From contig SUXC01000003.1 of the NCBI GenBank assembly GCA_015061165.1, forward strand, positions 62,001 through 126,000: a stretch of DNA of 64,000 nucleotides, written 5' to 3'. The DNA is from Bacteroidales bacterium. Its GTDB lineage: Bacteria > Bacteroidota > Bacteroidia > Bacteroidales > Paludibacteraceae. The notes under the pieces are model-generated. The model had not been told where the DNA came from and made no database searches. It saw nothing but the letters and a program-made list of their open reading frames with translations. The translations under genes and the position numbers were made by a program. Positions 42,606 to 52,851 of the stretch are shown in pieces (the first letter of the stretch is position 1; every line of letters begins with the position of its first letter).

Positions 42606-44735
42606 ATGAAAAAATCAATTCTTACTATGGCTGCATTGGCAGTAACCGTGTTGGCAAGCGCCAACCCATTCTTCCAGTACAAAGAGTGGAAGACCCCACA
42701 CAAGACCTATCCATTCAACGACATCAAGCCAGAACACTACATGCCCGCTTTTGAAGAAGGTATGAAACAAGGTCTGGCTGAGATTGATGCAATCGTCAAT
42801 AACCCCGCTGCTCCTACCTTCAAGAACACCATTGAAGCGTATGAGAAATCAGGCGAGTTGCTGAACATTGTAGCAGGCTGCTTCTACAACCTGACATCCG
42901 CAGAAACCAACGATGAACTACAAGCCATCGCTATGGAACTCTCGCCAAAAATGTCGGAGTACTCGGCTACTATTCGCCTCAACGAGGGACTATTCAAACG
43001 TATCAAAGCCGTATATGACCAAAAAGATAACCTCAAACTCAATGCTGCGCAAATGAAGTTGCTCGAAGATATTTACGAGTCATTTGCCAACAACGGTGCT
43101 AATCTCAATGCCGAGCAAAAGCAAGTATATAAAGAGTTGAGCGCAAAACTGTCGCAACTCACATTGGTATATGGACAGAACGTATTGAAAGCGACCAACG
43201 CTTGGACTATGCTCGTAACCAACGAGGCTGACTTGGCAGGATTGAACGATGATACCAAAGCCATGCTGAAGGCTAACGCAGAGAAAAAAGGTATGGAAGG
43301 CTGGTTGCTCGACCTGAAGCCAACCACCTATCTCCCAATCATGGAAGACTGCCAAAACCGCGACTTGCGCCGTGAGATTTACACTGCATACAACAGCCGT
43401 TGCATCGGTGGTGAGTTTGATAACACACAGGTAATCATAGACATCGTGAACACACGTTTGGCATTGGCACAACTCTTCGAGAAGGCTTGCCACGCTGATA
43501 AGTCCCTCACAAAGACCTGCGCCGAGAGCAAGGAGAACGTGATGAACTTCCTCGACCAACTGCGCGATAGCTATATGCCTGTAGCCAAACAAGAAGTAGC
43601 TGAACTACAAGAGTTTGCTACCGCTAAAGGCTTCTATGCTACCCTCCAACCATGGGATTGGAGTTTCTATAGCAAACAACTCAAAGAGGAGAAATATGCT
43701 ATTTCTGATGACCTGCTTCGCCCTTACTTCAAGAAAGAGAATGTGGTAGAAGGTGTGTTTGGTTTGGCAAAACGCCTCTATGGTATTACCTTCAAAGAGA
43801 ATAAGAATATCCAAGTATATCACCCCGAAGTGACTGCATATGAGGTGTTTGACGCCAAGGGTAACTTCTTGGCAGTATATTACGCAGATTTCCACCCACG
43901 AGAGGGCAAACGCGGTGGCGCATGGATGAACTCATTCAAAGATCAATATGGCTTAGGCAAGAATGATCATCGTCCACATATCGTGAATGTCATGAACTTC
44001 ACTCGCGCTACAGACACGAAGCCTGCACTGTTCTCATACGATGAGGTGGAGACATTCTTGCATGAGTTTGGTCATGGTCTGCACGGTATGCTCACCAAAT
44101 GCCAATATGCTGCGCAATCGGGTACTGCTGTGCCACGAGACTTCGTAGAGCTGCCAAGCCAATTCAATGAGAACTTCCTCGGTGAGAAAGAGTTTTTGGA
44201 CACTTTCGCTAAGCACTATGAGACAGGCGAAGTGATTCCACAAGACTTGGTGGACAAGATTCAAAAAGCAGCTACCTATCATGCAGCCTACGCATGTGTG
44301 CGCCAACTCAGTTTTGGCTACTTGGATATGGCATGGCACACCTTGACAGAGCCATTTGCAGTACCAGAGGCATTGACTGCTCAAGAGGCAGTGATTAAGT
44401 TCGGCAACGATGCGATGGCTTCGGTACAAGTATTGCCAAACGTAGCAGGTACACAAATGGAGTTTGCATTTACCCATATCTTCTCAGGTGGCTATGCTGC
44501 TGGTTACTACAGCTATAAGTGGTCTGAACTGTTGGATGCAGATGCTTACTCCGTATTCAAAGCTGCTAAAGCAAAGACGGGCACTATCTTCGATAAGAAG
44601 TCGGCAGATTTGTTCCGCAAAAATATCTTGGAGCGTGGCGGTACTGCTAAACCAATGGAACTCTACCGTGCTTTCCGTGGTGGCGAGCCATCGATTGATG
44701 CTTTGTTAGAACGTGATGGAATAACCAAGAAATAA
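42606..44735 (+). CDS. dcp: M3 family metallopeptidase, peptidyl-dipeptidase Dcp-like
   Basis: 709 residues from 'MKKSILTMAALAVTVLASA', a signal peptide, which places the enzyme in the periplasm. The zinc site is FLHEFGHGLHGML (HEXXH) with the M3 downstream LPSQFNENF and FGYLDMAWH blocks, and N-terminal HYMPAFEEGMKQ. It cleaves dipeptides from the C-terminus of peptides. A start four codons upstream gives an odd extra N-terminus. Confidence 0.9.
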   Translation: MKKSILTMAALAVTVLASANPFFQYKEWKTPHKTYPFNDIKPEHYMPAFEEGMKQGLAEIDAIVNNPAAPTFKNTIEAYEKSGELLNIVAGCFYNLTSAETNDELQAIAMELSPKMSEYSATIRLNEGLFKRIKAVYDQKDNLKLNAAQMKLLEDIYESFANNGANLNAEQKQVYKELSAKLSQLTLVYGQNVLKATNAWTMLVTNEADLAGLNDDTKAMLKANAEKKGMEGWLLDLKPTTYLPIMEDCQNRDLRREIYTAYNSRCIGGEFDNTQVIIDIVNTRLALAQLFEKACHADKSLTKTCAESKENVMNFLDQLRDSYMPVAKQEVAELQEFATAKGFYATLQPWDWSFYSKQLKEEKYAISDDLLRPYFKKENVVEGVFGLAKRLYGITFKENKNIQVYHPEVTAYEVFDAKGNFLAVYYADFHPREGKRGGAWMNSFKDQYGLGKNDHRPHIVNVMNFTRATDTKPALFSYDEVETFLHEFGHGLHGMLTKCQYAAQSGTAVPRDFVELPSQFNENFLGEKEFLDTFAKHYETGEVIPQDLVDKIQKAATYHAAYACVRQLSFGYLDMAWHTLTEPFAVPEALTAQEAVIKFGNDAMASVQVLPNVAGTQMEFAFTHIFSGGYAAGYYSYKWSELLDADAYSVFKAAKAKTGTIFDKKSADLFRKNILERGGTAKPMELYRAFRGGEPSIDALLERDGITKK

Positions 44736-44738
44736 GCT

Positions 44739-45725
44739 ATGCAAGAGAGAAAGAACTTTGCGCTGATAGGTGCAGCAGGATATATTGCACCACGCCATAT
44801 CAAAGCGATTGCTGATACAGGTAACAATCTGATGGTGGCGTATGACAAGTTTGACTCGGTAGGTCGTTTGGATTCGAGTTTCCCTGACTGCTCATTTTAC
44901 ACGGAGCACGAACAGTTTGACCGTTTTTGCTCGAAACAGATGCGCACGAATGACCCATTGTCATGGGTGAGTATCTGTACGCCTAACTATACGCACGATG
45001 CGTTTATTCGTTACGGTTTGCGTTTGGGCTGCAATGTGATTTGCGAGAAGCCATTGGTGCTCAATCCATACAACATTGACAACCTATTGGAACTGGAGCA
45101 AGAGACTGGGCACAAGGCCTATACCATATTGCAACTGCGTTTGCATGACCGCATTGTTGCCCTCAAAAAGAAGATAGAAGAAGGTCCCAAAGACAAGATT
45201 TATGATGTGGACTTGACCTATATCACCAGTCGCGGCAAATGGTACTACAGTTCGTGGAAGGGCGATGTGCACAAAGCAGGTGGCATAGCTACGAATATAG
45301 GTGTACACTTCTATGACATGCTGCAATGGCTGTTTGGCGAAGTGGAGCAGAACATTGTGCATGTGATGTCGTTTGACCGTGTAGCAGGTTATTTGCAACT
45401 GAAGCGTGCTCGCGTTCGCTATTTCCTGAGTATCAACGCATTGTGCTTGCCTAAGAATGCGGTGGAAGGTGAGAAGAAGACGTATCGTACTTTGTCTATT
45501 GATGGCGAGGAGTTTGAGTTCAGCCAAGGTTTCACGGAGTTGCATACTGAGAGTTATCGTCAGATATTAGCAGGCAATGGTTTCCGTATCTCAGAGGCAC
45601 GCCCAAGTATTGAGATTGTGAGTGCAATACGCCATGCCAATCCTATTGGTTTGGTGGGTGATTACCACCCATTGGCAAGACTGCCGTTGGCACCACACCC
45701 ATTTGGTTGGGATGAGAAGAGATAA
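44739..45725 (+). CDS. Gfo/Idh/MocA sugar dehydrogenase, WbpB/WlbA-like
   Basis: 328 residues. The Rossmann GAAGYIAPRHIKAI, SICTPNYTHDAFI, the catalytic NVICEKPLVLNPYN and GGIATNIGVHFYDMLQWLFG. These are close to the UDP-N-acetylglucosaminuronate 3-dehydrogenases WbpB and WlbA. It lies immediately upstream of the export genes and probably oxidises a UDP-sugar for a capsule or O-antigen. An aminotransferase partner is not beside it. Confidence 0.82.
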   Translation: MQERKNFALIGAAGYIAPRHIKAIADTGNNLMVAYDKFDSVGRLDSSFPDCSFYTEHEQFDRFCSKQMRTNDPLSWVSICTPNYTHDAFIRYGLRLGCNVICEKPLVLNPYNIDNLLELEQETGHKAYTILQLRLHDRIVALKKKIEEGPKDKIYDVDLTYITSRGKWYYSSWKGDVHKAGGIATNIGVHFYDMLQWLFGEVEQNIVHVMSFDRVAGYLQLKRARVRYFLSINALCLPKNAVEGEKKTYRTLSIDGEEFEFSQGFTELHTESYRQILAGNGFRISEARPSIEIVSAIRHANPIGLVGDYHPLARLPLAPHPFGWDEKR

Positions 45726-45726
45726 G

Positions 45727-45759
45727 GGATTTTGAATTATGAATTTAGGATTTTGAATT
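45727..45759. repeat. GATTTTGAATTATGAATT repeat before the export lipoprotein
   Basis: Two copies of GGATTTTGAATTATGA, the second running into the start codon of the next gene. Related octamers are seen at 1228 and in the outer-membrane gene at 57388. Confidence 0.75.
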
Positions 45760-46599
45760 ATGAGTTATAAAAGAATATTGATTCTTCTGCTGCCTCTGCT
45801 GATGGCTTCATGCGTGACAAGCAAACGCGTGAATCTCATGCAAGAGCCTGGGAAAAATGGTATTCCTCAGTATGCCGATACAATGTCGTATGAGGATTAC
45901 GAGTTGCGAATAGGCGACCGATTGTATATCTATGTCTATTCGGTGGATGAGCGCGTGGATAAGATGTTCAATTCGTCAAGCGGAACGATTGGCATACAAA
46001 TGCTGCAAGGCGGTGGTGGCGTAGGTGGTAGCTATGATCTCTATACCTATTTGGTACAAGAGGACGGATGTATAGACTTCCCTATGGTAGGTCGTGTACC
46101 TGTACGCGGTATGACTACTCGTGGCGTGAAACGTGTGTTGGAAGATGAGTTGAGCAGCTTCATCAAGAGTTATGGCGACTATCAGATGATGTCTGTAGAG
46201 GTGAAGATTGTACGCCGTTCGTTCAGCGTGATTAGCGATAGAGGTAGTGGTACGTTCAATATTCAGAAAGAGAAAGTAACTATCTTTGAGGCACTGGCGA
46301 TGGCAGGCGACATAGGTGACTTTGGCGATAGAAGCAAAGTACGTATCGTGCGTGAGAAAGAAGGACTGACACAGGTTAAAGAGTTTGATGTGCGCTCTGA
46401 AGATATTATCAATTCGGAGTTCTACTATATCGAACCGAATGATGTGATTTATATTCAGCGCATTAAGGGACAAAGTTTTGGTATCAACTCGGTGACAACA
46501 TCTATTAGTGTGGTGGCTACTACGCTTGCGTTTGGTGGTTTTGTATATGGATTGGTAGTGCGAACAATCAATGCGGTGGAAAATGCCAATGCAAAATAG
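45760..46599 (+). CDS. Polysaccharide export lipoprotein, Wza-like 1
   Basis: 279 residues. The lipobox is LLMASC at the signal peptide end. Poly_export/SLBB motifs: YELRIGDRLYIYVYSVDE and FPMVGRVPVRGMT; SFSVISDRGSGTFNI then LAMAGDIGDFGDRSKVRIVR. The C-terminal hydrophobic segment (about 240-265) would span the outer membrane like the Wza helix. It is the first of two Wza-like genes before a Wzc-like kinase. Confidence 0.88.
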   Translation: MSYKRILILLLPLLMASCVTSKRVNLMQEPGKNGIPQYADTMSYEDYELRIGDRLYIYVYSVDERVDKMFNSSSGTIGIQMLQGGGGVGGSYDLYTYLVQEDGCIDFPMVGRVPVRGMTTRGVKRVLEDELSSFIKSYGDYQMMSVEVKIVRRSFSVISDRGSGTFNIQKEKVTIFEALAMAGDIGDFGDRSKVRIVREKEGLTQVKEFDVRSEDIINSEFYYIEPNDVIYIQRIKGQSFGINSVTTSISVVATTLAFGGFVYGLVVRTINAVENANAK

Positions 46600-46629
46600 T
46601 ATGTAGGTTAATGTTAATTGGTTAAAAGC

Positions 46630-47391
46630 ATGAAATACAAGATATTAAATATACTTTTGATAGCGAGCATGGCGGTGGCATTGACAGGCTGCTATGGCTA
46701 TCGTCAAGTAGGTTTGTTGCAAGAGCGTGAAGACCTGCCACAATACGACTCGGTGGCATACGAACCCTATCGTTTGCAGGTAAACGATGAGGTTATTTAT
46801 CGCGTTATCACTATGGATGAGACCATTGCCAAAACGATGTCGGCTAACTCTTCTGCGGGCGGACAGTATGCCAACTCCTACCGTATCTATTCGGATGGAA
46901 CGGTGGATATTCCGTTCTTGAAACCGATTAAATTGGAGGGTCTGACTGAGCTGGAGGCGCAAGACACATTGCGCAAAGCCATGCGCGAGATTATTCCTGA
47001 TGCGGATGTGAAATTGGCAATGTATAATAAGCAGTTCACAGTATTGGGTGATGCTAATTCGGGTACATATACCATTTACAAAGAGCGACTTACCATTTTC
47101 CAAGCCTTGGCAATGACAGGCGATCTGATGAACTCGGGAGATAGACGTCATGTGCGTATCATTCGCCCACATGGCAACAATGAACCAGAAGTGTTGGAGT
47201 TTGATATTCGTACCAACTCAATCATTGATTCCAAGTATTATTATGTATATCCTAACGACTTGATTTACGTAAGCCGTGATAGCGGAAGTTTCTATAAACA
47301 ACCCAGTTACAGTGGCTTCCTTGGGCTGATTACCAGTTCGGTATCGTTGCTCATCACGGTACTGAATTATATTCCAGGCGTATTATATTAA
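46630..47391 (+). CDS. Polysaccharide export lipoprotein, Wza-like 2
   Basis: 253 residues from 'MKYKILNILLIAS'; a TTG at 46618 is less likely. The lipobox is ALTGC. YRLQVNDEVIYRVITMDE, VDIPFLKPIKLEGL, TVLGDANSGTYTIY and LAMTGDLMNSGDRRHVRII parallel the upstream gene, so the pair are diverged tandem paralogs. The C-terminal segment is hydrophobic. Two such proteins may form a mixed channel or serve separate polymers. Confidence 0.87.
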   Translation: MKYKILNILLIASMAVALTGCYGYRQVGLLQEREDLPQYDSVAYEPYRLQVNDEVIYRVITMDETIAKTMSANSSAGGQYANSYRIYSDGTVDIPFLKPIKLEGLTELEAQDTLRKAMREIIPDADVKLAMYNKQFTVLGDANSGTYTIYKERLTIFQALAMTGDLMNSGDRRHVRIIRPHGNNEPEVLEFDIRTNSIIDSKYYYVYPNDLIYVSRDSGSFYKQPSYSGFLGLITSSVSLLITVLNYIPGVLY

Positions 47392-47417
47392 TCACGAAAA
47401 TTTAGATATATTTCAAT

Positions 47418-49976
47418 ATGACACAAGAAGAACAAGTCCTGCAACAACAGCAACAGGCAGCACAACAACAGCAACCCGTTCAGCAAGTTCCTCTAATCGA
47501 GGAGGAGAGCTCGGGTATTGATATCCTGGAGTGGGTGTTCCGAATTCTCCACCATTGGTATCTCTTTGCTATTGCAGCAATCATTGCATTCTCGTTAGCG
47601 TATTTGAAAAACCGAAAAGTGATGGAGACCTACCTCACCACAGGTACGATGATTATTCAGGAATCATCGGGCGGTGGCTATGGCAATTCGGCTCTGATGC
47701 AAGGTTTTGGTATGGAGGCGGGTTATCGCAATGTGAATAACCAATTGATTATTTTGGGTAGTTACGACCTCATTTCGCGAACAGTGGATTCCTTGCCATT
47801 CCTCAATGTGGAGTACATCACCAAAGGACGATTCAAAACGCGTAATATCTATCGCAATACACCGATTATTGTAGAATATACGCACTTGGATCCAATGGCG
47901 TATAACTATCTGTATAAGTGCGAGGTACAGGAAGATGGCTCGTTGCATATCACCATACCCGAGGCAGAGGATCTTGACTTCAGCCACACGGCGCAATATG
48001 GCGTGCCATTCAGAACGAAGTTCTTTGAGGCAACTATCTATCCTACGGATATTATGATGCGCCCTGGACAACATATCTATTTCCGTTTCCGCACGCGCGA
48101 CGGATTGACCAATGAGTTCTCCAGCCGTTTGCAATTGAACTTCGTGACGGATAGAAGTACTATTTTGGGTATTCAGTTGGTAGGTGTAACACCCGAACGC
48201 GACCGTGATTTTATCAACAAATTGTCGGATATCTACCTCCTTCACAGCGTGGAGCGCAAGAATATGGTGGCGGATAAAACGATTGAGTTTATCAACCAAC
48301 AGTTGGGCGTACTGCAACTTAGCCTCAGCCAAAGCGAAAGTGCCATGACGGATTTCCGCCAAGAAAATAAATTCGTGGACGTATCGTCGTATGCAGGTGG
48401 TTTGATGGCTAAGATTAACCAATACGACCAACAAAAAATGGCTCTTCGCCTCAAGGAGACCTATCTCAACTACCTCACCAATTACCTTGAGCAAAAGATA
48501 GAGCAGGGTACGGTGGTAGCACCTGTATCTGTGGGTGTGAACGAACCTATGTTGATGACCTTGGTGCAACAGTTGAATGATTTGCATATCCAACGCGACG
48601 AACTCAGCGAGCGTAATGTGTATTACGCTAAATACACCAATGACATTAACAATGTCAAGACGGCTATCGCCGAATTGGTGGAGTCTATGAAGGCATCGCT
48701 CAATATCGAGAAACAAGATTTGGCTAATCGCCAAAGAGAGGTTGAGAAGGATATTCAATTGCTCCCAGAGAAGGAATTGCAGATGGTGGCCATCGAGCGT
48801 AACTACCGTATTGATGACAACTATTATACCTTCTTCTTGCAGAAACGTGCAGAAGCCGAGATTCAGAAAGCACGCAACACGCCTGATAGCGAGATTATGG
48901 ACCGTGCGCGTACCACACGCTCTATGAATAGCAAGGAGAAACGCAAAAACATGGTGGCATACATGGCTATCGGTTTGGTGATTCCATTGTTGATTTTGAT
49001 TCTATCAGAGTTGCTCAACAACAAGGTGCGCAATCCTAAGGAGGCCGAGAAACTCGGTGACTTCCAAGTGATAGGTACTTTGCGCCGTGTGAAATCGCAA
49101 AACCCATTACACGCGAAGAAGCATCCGCGATCGGGATACGCTGAGATGATGCGTAGTATCCGCTTGCGTATCGAATTTATTGTACAACGCAAGAGCAATA
49201 TTGCTATCACGATTACTTCTACTCAATCTGGTGATGGTAAGACATTTATTTCGACCAATATGGCAGCGCAATATGCTATGACGGGTCACCCAACCGTATT
49301 GCTTGATATGGATATTCGCAAACCAAACGTTCACGACAAGCTGGGTCTGGATGCCAAAGTCGGCGTAACCAACTATCTGATTGGCGATTGCGAGTTGGAA
49401 GATATCATTCTTACACACGAAGAGTTGGGCTTTGATGTTATTCCTGCGGGTACTATTCCTCCTAACCCAGGTGAGTTGGTGCGTAGCGATAAGTTGGCAG
49501 AACTCATGCAGATCCTGCGTGAGCGTTACGAGTATATCATTGTGGACTCTTCGCCTGTAGGTATGGTGCCTGATGCGTTGTCCTTGATTGAGAAGACAGA
49601 TTTGACGCTGTTTGTCATCCGTTGTATGACTACTAATAAACATTTTGCTCAACAGACACTGCAAGCCTTGTCGCTCAACCATAAGGACAAGATTCACTTG
49701 GTATTGTCCGATATTCAAGTGGGTAAATCAGGTGGTTACGGTTATGGCTACGGTTACGGTTATGGCTACGGTTACGGCTATGGCGGTTATGGCTACGGTC
49801 ACGGTTATGGTTACGGCTATGGACATGGCTATGGCAAGAGCAAACGCTATGGTGGTAAATATGGCTATGGCAGATATGGCAAATACGGTAAATACGTGGA
49901 CTATTATCGCCAAAAATTCACCAAAAAGAAGGCCGAAGAACCACATTATTACATTGATGATAGCGATGATGAGTAA
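47418..49976 (+). CDS. Wzc-like polysaccharide co-polymerase and tyrosine autokinase
   Basis: 852 residues. A Gln-rich N-terminus (1-25), Wzz-type domain with membrane segments near 45-65 and 515-535 and a long coiled coil between. BY-kinase domain: Walker A SGDGKTF (about 603-610), Walker A' VLLDMDIRKPN (about 627) and Walker B YIIVDSSP (about 705). The tail from about 772 has roughly thirty tyrosines in YG repeats followed by DYYRQKF and an acidic end. Tyrosine clusters are the autophosphorylation target in BY kinases, but this one is extreme. It is in the operon with both Wza-like genes. Confidence 0.92.
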   Translation: MTQEEQVLQQQQQAAQQQQPVQQVPLIEEESSGIDILEWVFRILHHWYLFAIAAIIAFSLAYLKNRKVMETYLTTGTMIIQESSGGGYGNSALMQGFGMEAGYRNVNNQLIILGSYDLISRTVDSLPFLNVEYITKGRFKTRNIYRNTPIIVEYTHLDPMAYNYLYKCEVQEDGSLHITIPEAEDLDFSHTAQYGVPFRTKFFEATIYPTDIMMRPGQHIYFRFRTRDGLTNEFSSRLQLNFVTDRSTILGIQLVGVTPERDRDFINKLSDIYLLHSVERKNMVADKTIEFINQQLGVLQLSLSQSESAMTDFRQENKFVDVSSYAGGLMAKINQYDQQKMALRLKETYLNYLTNYLEQKIEQGTVVAPVSVGVNEPMLMTLVQQLNDLHIQRDELSERNVYYAKYTNDINNVKTAIAELVESMKASLNIEKQDLANRQREVEKDIQLLPEKELQMVAIERNYRIDDNYYTFFLQKRAEAEIQKARNTPDSEIMDRARTTRSMNSKEKRKNMVAYMAIGLVIPLLILILSELLNNKVRNPKEAEKLGDFQVIGTLRRVKSQNPLHAKKHPRSGYAEMMRSIRLRIEFIVQRKSNIAITITSTQSGDGKTFISTNMAAQYAMTGHPTVLLDMDIRKPNVHDKLGLDAKVGVTNYLIGDCELEDIILTHEELGFDVIPAGTIPPNPGELVRSDKLAELMQILRERYEYIIVDSSPVGMVPDALSLIEKTDLTLFVIRCMTTNKHFAQQTLQALSLNHKDKIHLVLSDIQVGKSGGYGYGYGYGYGYGYGYGGYGYGHGYGYGYGHGYGKSKRYGGKYGYGRYGKYGKYVDYYRQKFTKKKAEEPHYYIDDSDDE
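49727..49875. repeat. GGTTATGGCTAC hexamer/dodecamer repeat in the kinase tail
   Basis: A near-perfect run of (GG[T/C]TA[C/T]) units encodes the Tyr-Gly tail. The DNA alternates GGTTAC and GGCTAT, as if it grew by slippage. Confidence 0.9.
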
Positions 49977-49991
49977 ATCTTCTGATGTAAT

Positions 49992-50031
49992 AAAAACAAC
50001 TGACATCCAATAGGGTGTCAGTTGTTTTTTT
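49992..50031 (+). terminator. Rho-independent terminator after the kinase gene
   Basis: ACAACTGACA and TGTCAGTTGT form a strong stem, followed by TTTTTTT. It could also stop gcvT transcription from the other side. Confidence 0.88.
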
Positions 50032-50120
50032 ATTGCTTATTGCAAAATACAGAAGCGGTTAGGCGACCATTACGCGACCACTATATCACATCACTATGCT
50101 ATCGGTATGAAATCTATGCC

Positions 50121-51188
50121 TTACACAATTTTTGCAGGAATCAGTTTCTCGCGAATCTTCACGTAGATAATGGTCTCTTTCTTGGCAAAGGCTGTTTGCA
50201 CATAGCCCATACCGATGCCCACCTTGGTAGTTGGCAGCATGATTCCGCTGGTCACATTACCAATGGTGTTGCCCTCTGCATCGCAAAGCTCGTAGCCACA
50301 ACGTGGTATGGCACGCTCTTGACATTCGAAATGTACCAATTTGCGTTTTACGCCTTCGGCTTTCTGCTTGAGTAGGTACTCTTTGTCGATGAAGTCTTTG
50401 GCATCAAACTTGGTAATCCAACCCAAACCTGCCTCCAATGGCGAAGTGGTATCATCTATATCATGACCATAGAGGCAGTACCATTTTTCCAGACGCAAAC
50501 TATCGCGTGCGCCCAATCCGATAGGTGCCAAACCAAAGTCTTTGCCTACTTCGAAGAGTGCATCCCAGATTTGTTTGCTATGCTCTTTTGGGAAATACAA
50601 CTCAAATCCGCCTGCACCTGTATAGCCTGTGTTACTGAGAATTACGCCTTGTACACCTGCGAATGACCATTCGCGGAAAGCGTAATAAGGTATCGCACTC
50701 AGATCAGCATCCGTAAGCAGTTGCAACATCTCAGTGGCTTTAGGACCTTGCACAGCCAATTGACCATAGCGATCGCTGGCGTTCTCCAGTTGTACACCAA
50801 AGGTGTTGTGCTCATTCACCCAAGCCCAGTCTTTATCGATATTGCCTGCGTTTACCACGAGCAGGTATTTGGTGGTGGAGTACTTGTAGATAATCAGGTC
50901 GTCCACGATACCGCCTTTGCCGTTAGGGAAACAGGTGTATTGTGCTTTGCCTGCTTCCAGTTTGCTCACGTCGTTGGTGGTGATATATTGCAGGAAGTCC
51001 AATGCTTTCTCGCCTTTCACCCAAAACTCGCCCATGTGGCTCACGTCGAACACACCCACGCCTTCGCGCACGATGATATGTTCTTGATTGATACCCGTAG
51101 GGTATTGAATAGGCATATTAAAGCCCGCAAAATCTGCCATCTTCGCTCCTAAAGCGATATGGATGTCTGTAAATGGAGTAGTTTTCAT
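50121..51188 (-). CDS. gcvT: Glycine cleavage system aminomethyltransferase
   Basis: 355 residues, close to the usual 360. [49 protein letters not shown] and [15 protein letters not shown] are conserved GcvT blocks. It transfers the methylene group of glycine to THF. gcvH and gcvP are not adjacent here, as often in Bacteroidales. Confidence 0.94.
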   Translation of the reverse strand: MKTTPFTDIHIALGAKMADFAGFNMPIQYPTGINQEHIIVREGVGVFDVSHMGEFWVKGEKALDFLQYITTNDVSKLEAGKAQYTCFPNGKGGIVDDLIIYKYSTTKYLLVVNAGNIDKDWAWVNEHNTFGVQLENASDRYGQLAVQGPKATEMLQLLTDADLSAIPYYAFREWSFAGVQGVILSNTGYTGAGGFELYFPKEHSKQIWDALFEVGKDFGLAPIGLGARDSLRLEKWYCLYGHDIDDTTSPLEAGLGWITKFDAKDFIDKEYLLKQKAEGVKRKLVHFECQERAIPRCGYELCDAEGNTIGNVTSGIMLPTTKVGIGMGYVQTAFAKKETIIYVKIREKLIPAKIV

Positions 51189-51221
51189 ATATTCTTGCCT
51201 TTATACTTTAAACATATTCGC

Positions 51222-51253
51222 CGAGCGCGGCAGGAAGTTGATTGCCGCGCAAT
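51222..51253. repeat. 32-bp hairpin repeat, second copy
   Basis: Reverse complement of 1774-1805, between pepT and gcvT. Confidence 0.85.
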
Positions 51254-51296
51254 GTTGTCTATGTTGTCGTTAATAAATAATAAGCATCGTTGTTGA

Positions 51297-52508
51297 CTAT
51301 GCTTTCTCAACAATTTTCAAAATCACTTGCATTGCTTTTTCCATGGATGGAATAGGCAAATACTCAAATCGGCTGTGGAAGTTCACACCGCCTGCGAAGA
51401 TGTTAGGGCAGGGTAGTCCTTCAAACGATAGGCGTGCGCCGTCTGTTCCGCCACGGATAGGTTGCACTTTGGGTGTTACGCCTACCTCTTTCATAGCTTC
51501 CTCCACGAGTGTTACGATATGCATTACGGGTTCCACTTTCTCGCGCATGTTATAGTATTGGTCGCGCAGCTCTACCTCAATGGTGCCTTCGCCATATTCT
51601 TGGTTGATCTTGCGTGCCAGGTGCTCAATCTCGCGTTTGCGACTCTCGAAGCGGGCACGGTCATGGTCGCGGATGATGTATTGCAAGGTGGTCTCCTCCA
51701 CGCTGCCGTTCATGGCAATGAGGTGATAGAAGCCCTCGTAGCCTTGTGTATGCTCTGGAGTCTCCCAACGAGGTAACATGCTGGCAAACTGATTGGCAAT
51801 ACGCATAGAGTTAATCATTTTGTGATAGCCATAACCTGGGTGTACATTCACGCCATGCACTTTCACCTTGCAGCCTGCAGCATTGAAGTTCTCGTATTCC
51901 AGTTCGCCCACAGCGCCACCGTCCATGGTGTAGGCAAAGTCGCAGCCGAATTTTGCTACATCAAAGTGGTCAGCACCTTGACCAATCTCCTCATCGGGCG
52001 TAAAACCTACGCGAATCTTGCCGTGCTGAATCTCAGGGTGTTGAATCAAGTATTCGCAGGCGGTTACTATTTCTGCCAAGCCCGCTTTGTCATCTGCACC
52101 GAGCAGGGTGGTACCGTCGGTAACGATGATATCTTGACCTTTGTAGTCAAGTATCTCAGGGTATTTGGCTACTTCGAAGACGATGTTTTTCTCTTCGTTG
52201 AGCACGATGTCATTGCCGTCATAGTGGGTGACGATGCGTGCTTTCACATTCTTGCCGCTGGCGTCGGGCGCTGTGTCCATGTGAGCGATAAAACCGATAA
52301 CGGGTTTACCTTCCGCGTTGGCGGGTAGTGTAGCCATCACGTAGCCGTTGTCATCAAGTGTAACCTCTTGCATACCAATCTCTTTGAGCTCAGCAGCGAG
52401 GTACTTCGCAAACTCCATCTGTCCTGGGGTAGATGGGGTCATATTGGTTTCTTCATCCGATGTGGTGCAGAAACTCACATACTTCAAAAATCTTTCGGTA
52501 AGTGTCAT
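51297..52508 (-). CDS. pepT: Peptidase T (tripeptide aminopeptidase)
   Basis: 403 residues. M20 family: [11 protein letters not shown] and [14 protein letters not shown] carry zinc ligands, [16 protein letters not shown] carries the general base Glu, and [22 protein letters not shown] is the PepT C-terminal block. It removes the N-terminal residue of tripeptides in the cytoplasm. It is transcribed divergently from the helicase gene. Confidence 0.94.
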   Translation of the reverse strand: MTLTERFLKYVSFCTTSDEETNMTPSTPGQMEFAKYLAAELKEIGMQEVTLDDNGYVMATLPANAEGKPVIGFIAHMDTAPDASGKNVKARIVTHYDGNDIVLNEEKNIVFEVAKYPEILDYKGQDIIVTDGTTLLGADDKAGLAEIVTACEYLIQHPEIQHGKIRVGFTPDEEIGQGADHFDVAKFGCDFAYTMDGGAVGELEYENFNAAGCKVKVHGVNVHPGYGYHKMINSMRIANQFASMLPRWETPEHTQGYEGFYHLIAMNGSVEETTLQYIIRDHDRARFESRKREIEHLARKINQEYGEGTIEVELRDQYYNMREKVEPVMHIVTLVEEAMKEVGVTPKVQPIRGGTDGARLSFEGLPCPNIFAGGVNFHSRFEYLPIPSMEKAMQVILKIVEKA

Positions 52509-52765
52509 AGTATTATGTATTATTTGGATTTCGCCTATGGTTTCAAAATTCTTGATTTATAATTCAAAATTCGTACCGCCTGCAAAATTACTAATTTTTT
52601 CTTACATGACCAAATATCTGTTGATTTTTATCCAAAATTTATCCTCTTACTCCTCAAAATAAAATAGACAAAAAATAATATACAACAAGCAATGCTCAAT
52701 ATCCTACTTACACACTATCATTAACTGGTAATGTTCAATAGTTCTTTCAAAAAATACAAGCAATA
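52509..52765. other. AT-rich intergenic region
   Basis: No gene. It includes the divergent upstream regions of pepT and the helicase. The helicase promoter lies at its right edge. I see no other structure. Confidence 0.5.
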
Positions 52766-52797
52766 TTTGCATAACCCAAAATTTATTACTACCTTTG
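52766..52797 (+). promoter_or_regulatory. Promoter of the helicase gene
   Basis: TTTG (52766-52769), 20 bases, TACCTTTG (52790-52797). The transcript would start about 45 bases before the ATG. Confidence 0.85.
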
Positions 52798-52851
52798 CAG
52801 TGCAAAAAAATAGCCAAATACTATCTACTCGTATAACCGATACAACCGCCG

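Noticed and set aside
45084..45545. 153-codon minus-strand frame within the Gfo/Idh/MocA dehydrogenase gene
   Set aside because: Antisense shadow of a conserved gene.
47664..48758. Long open frame of 364 codons on the minus strand within the kinase gene
   Set aside because: It is antisense to a clear Wzc-like gene and has no recognisable domain; the codon bias of the plus gene explains it.
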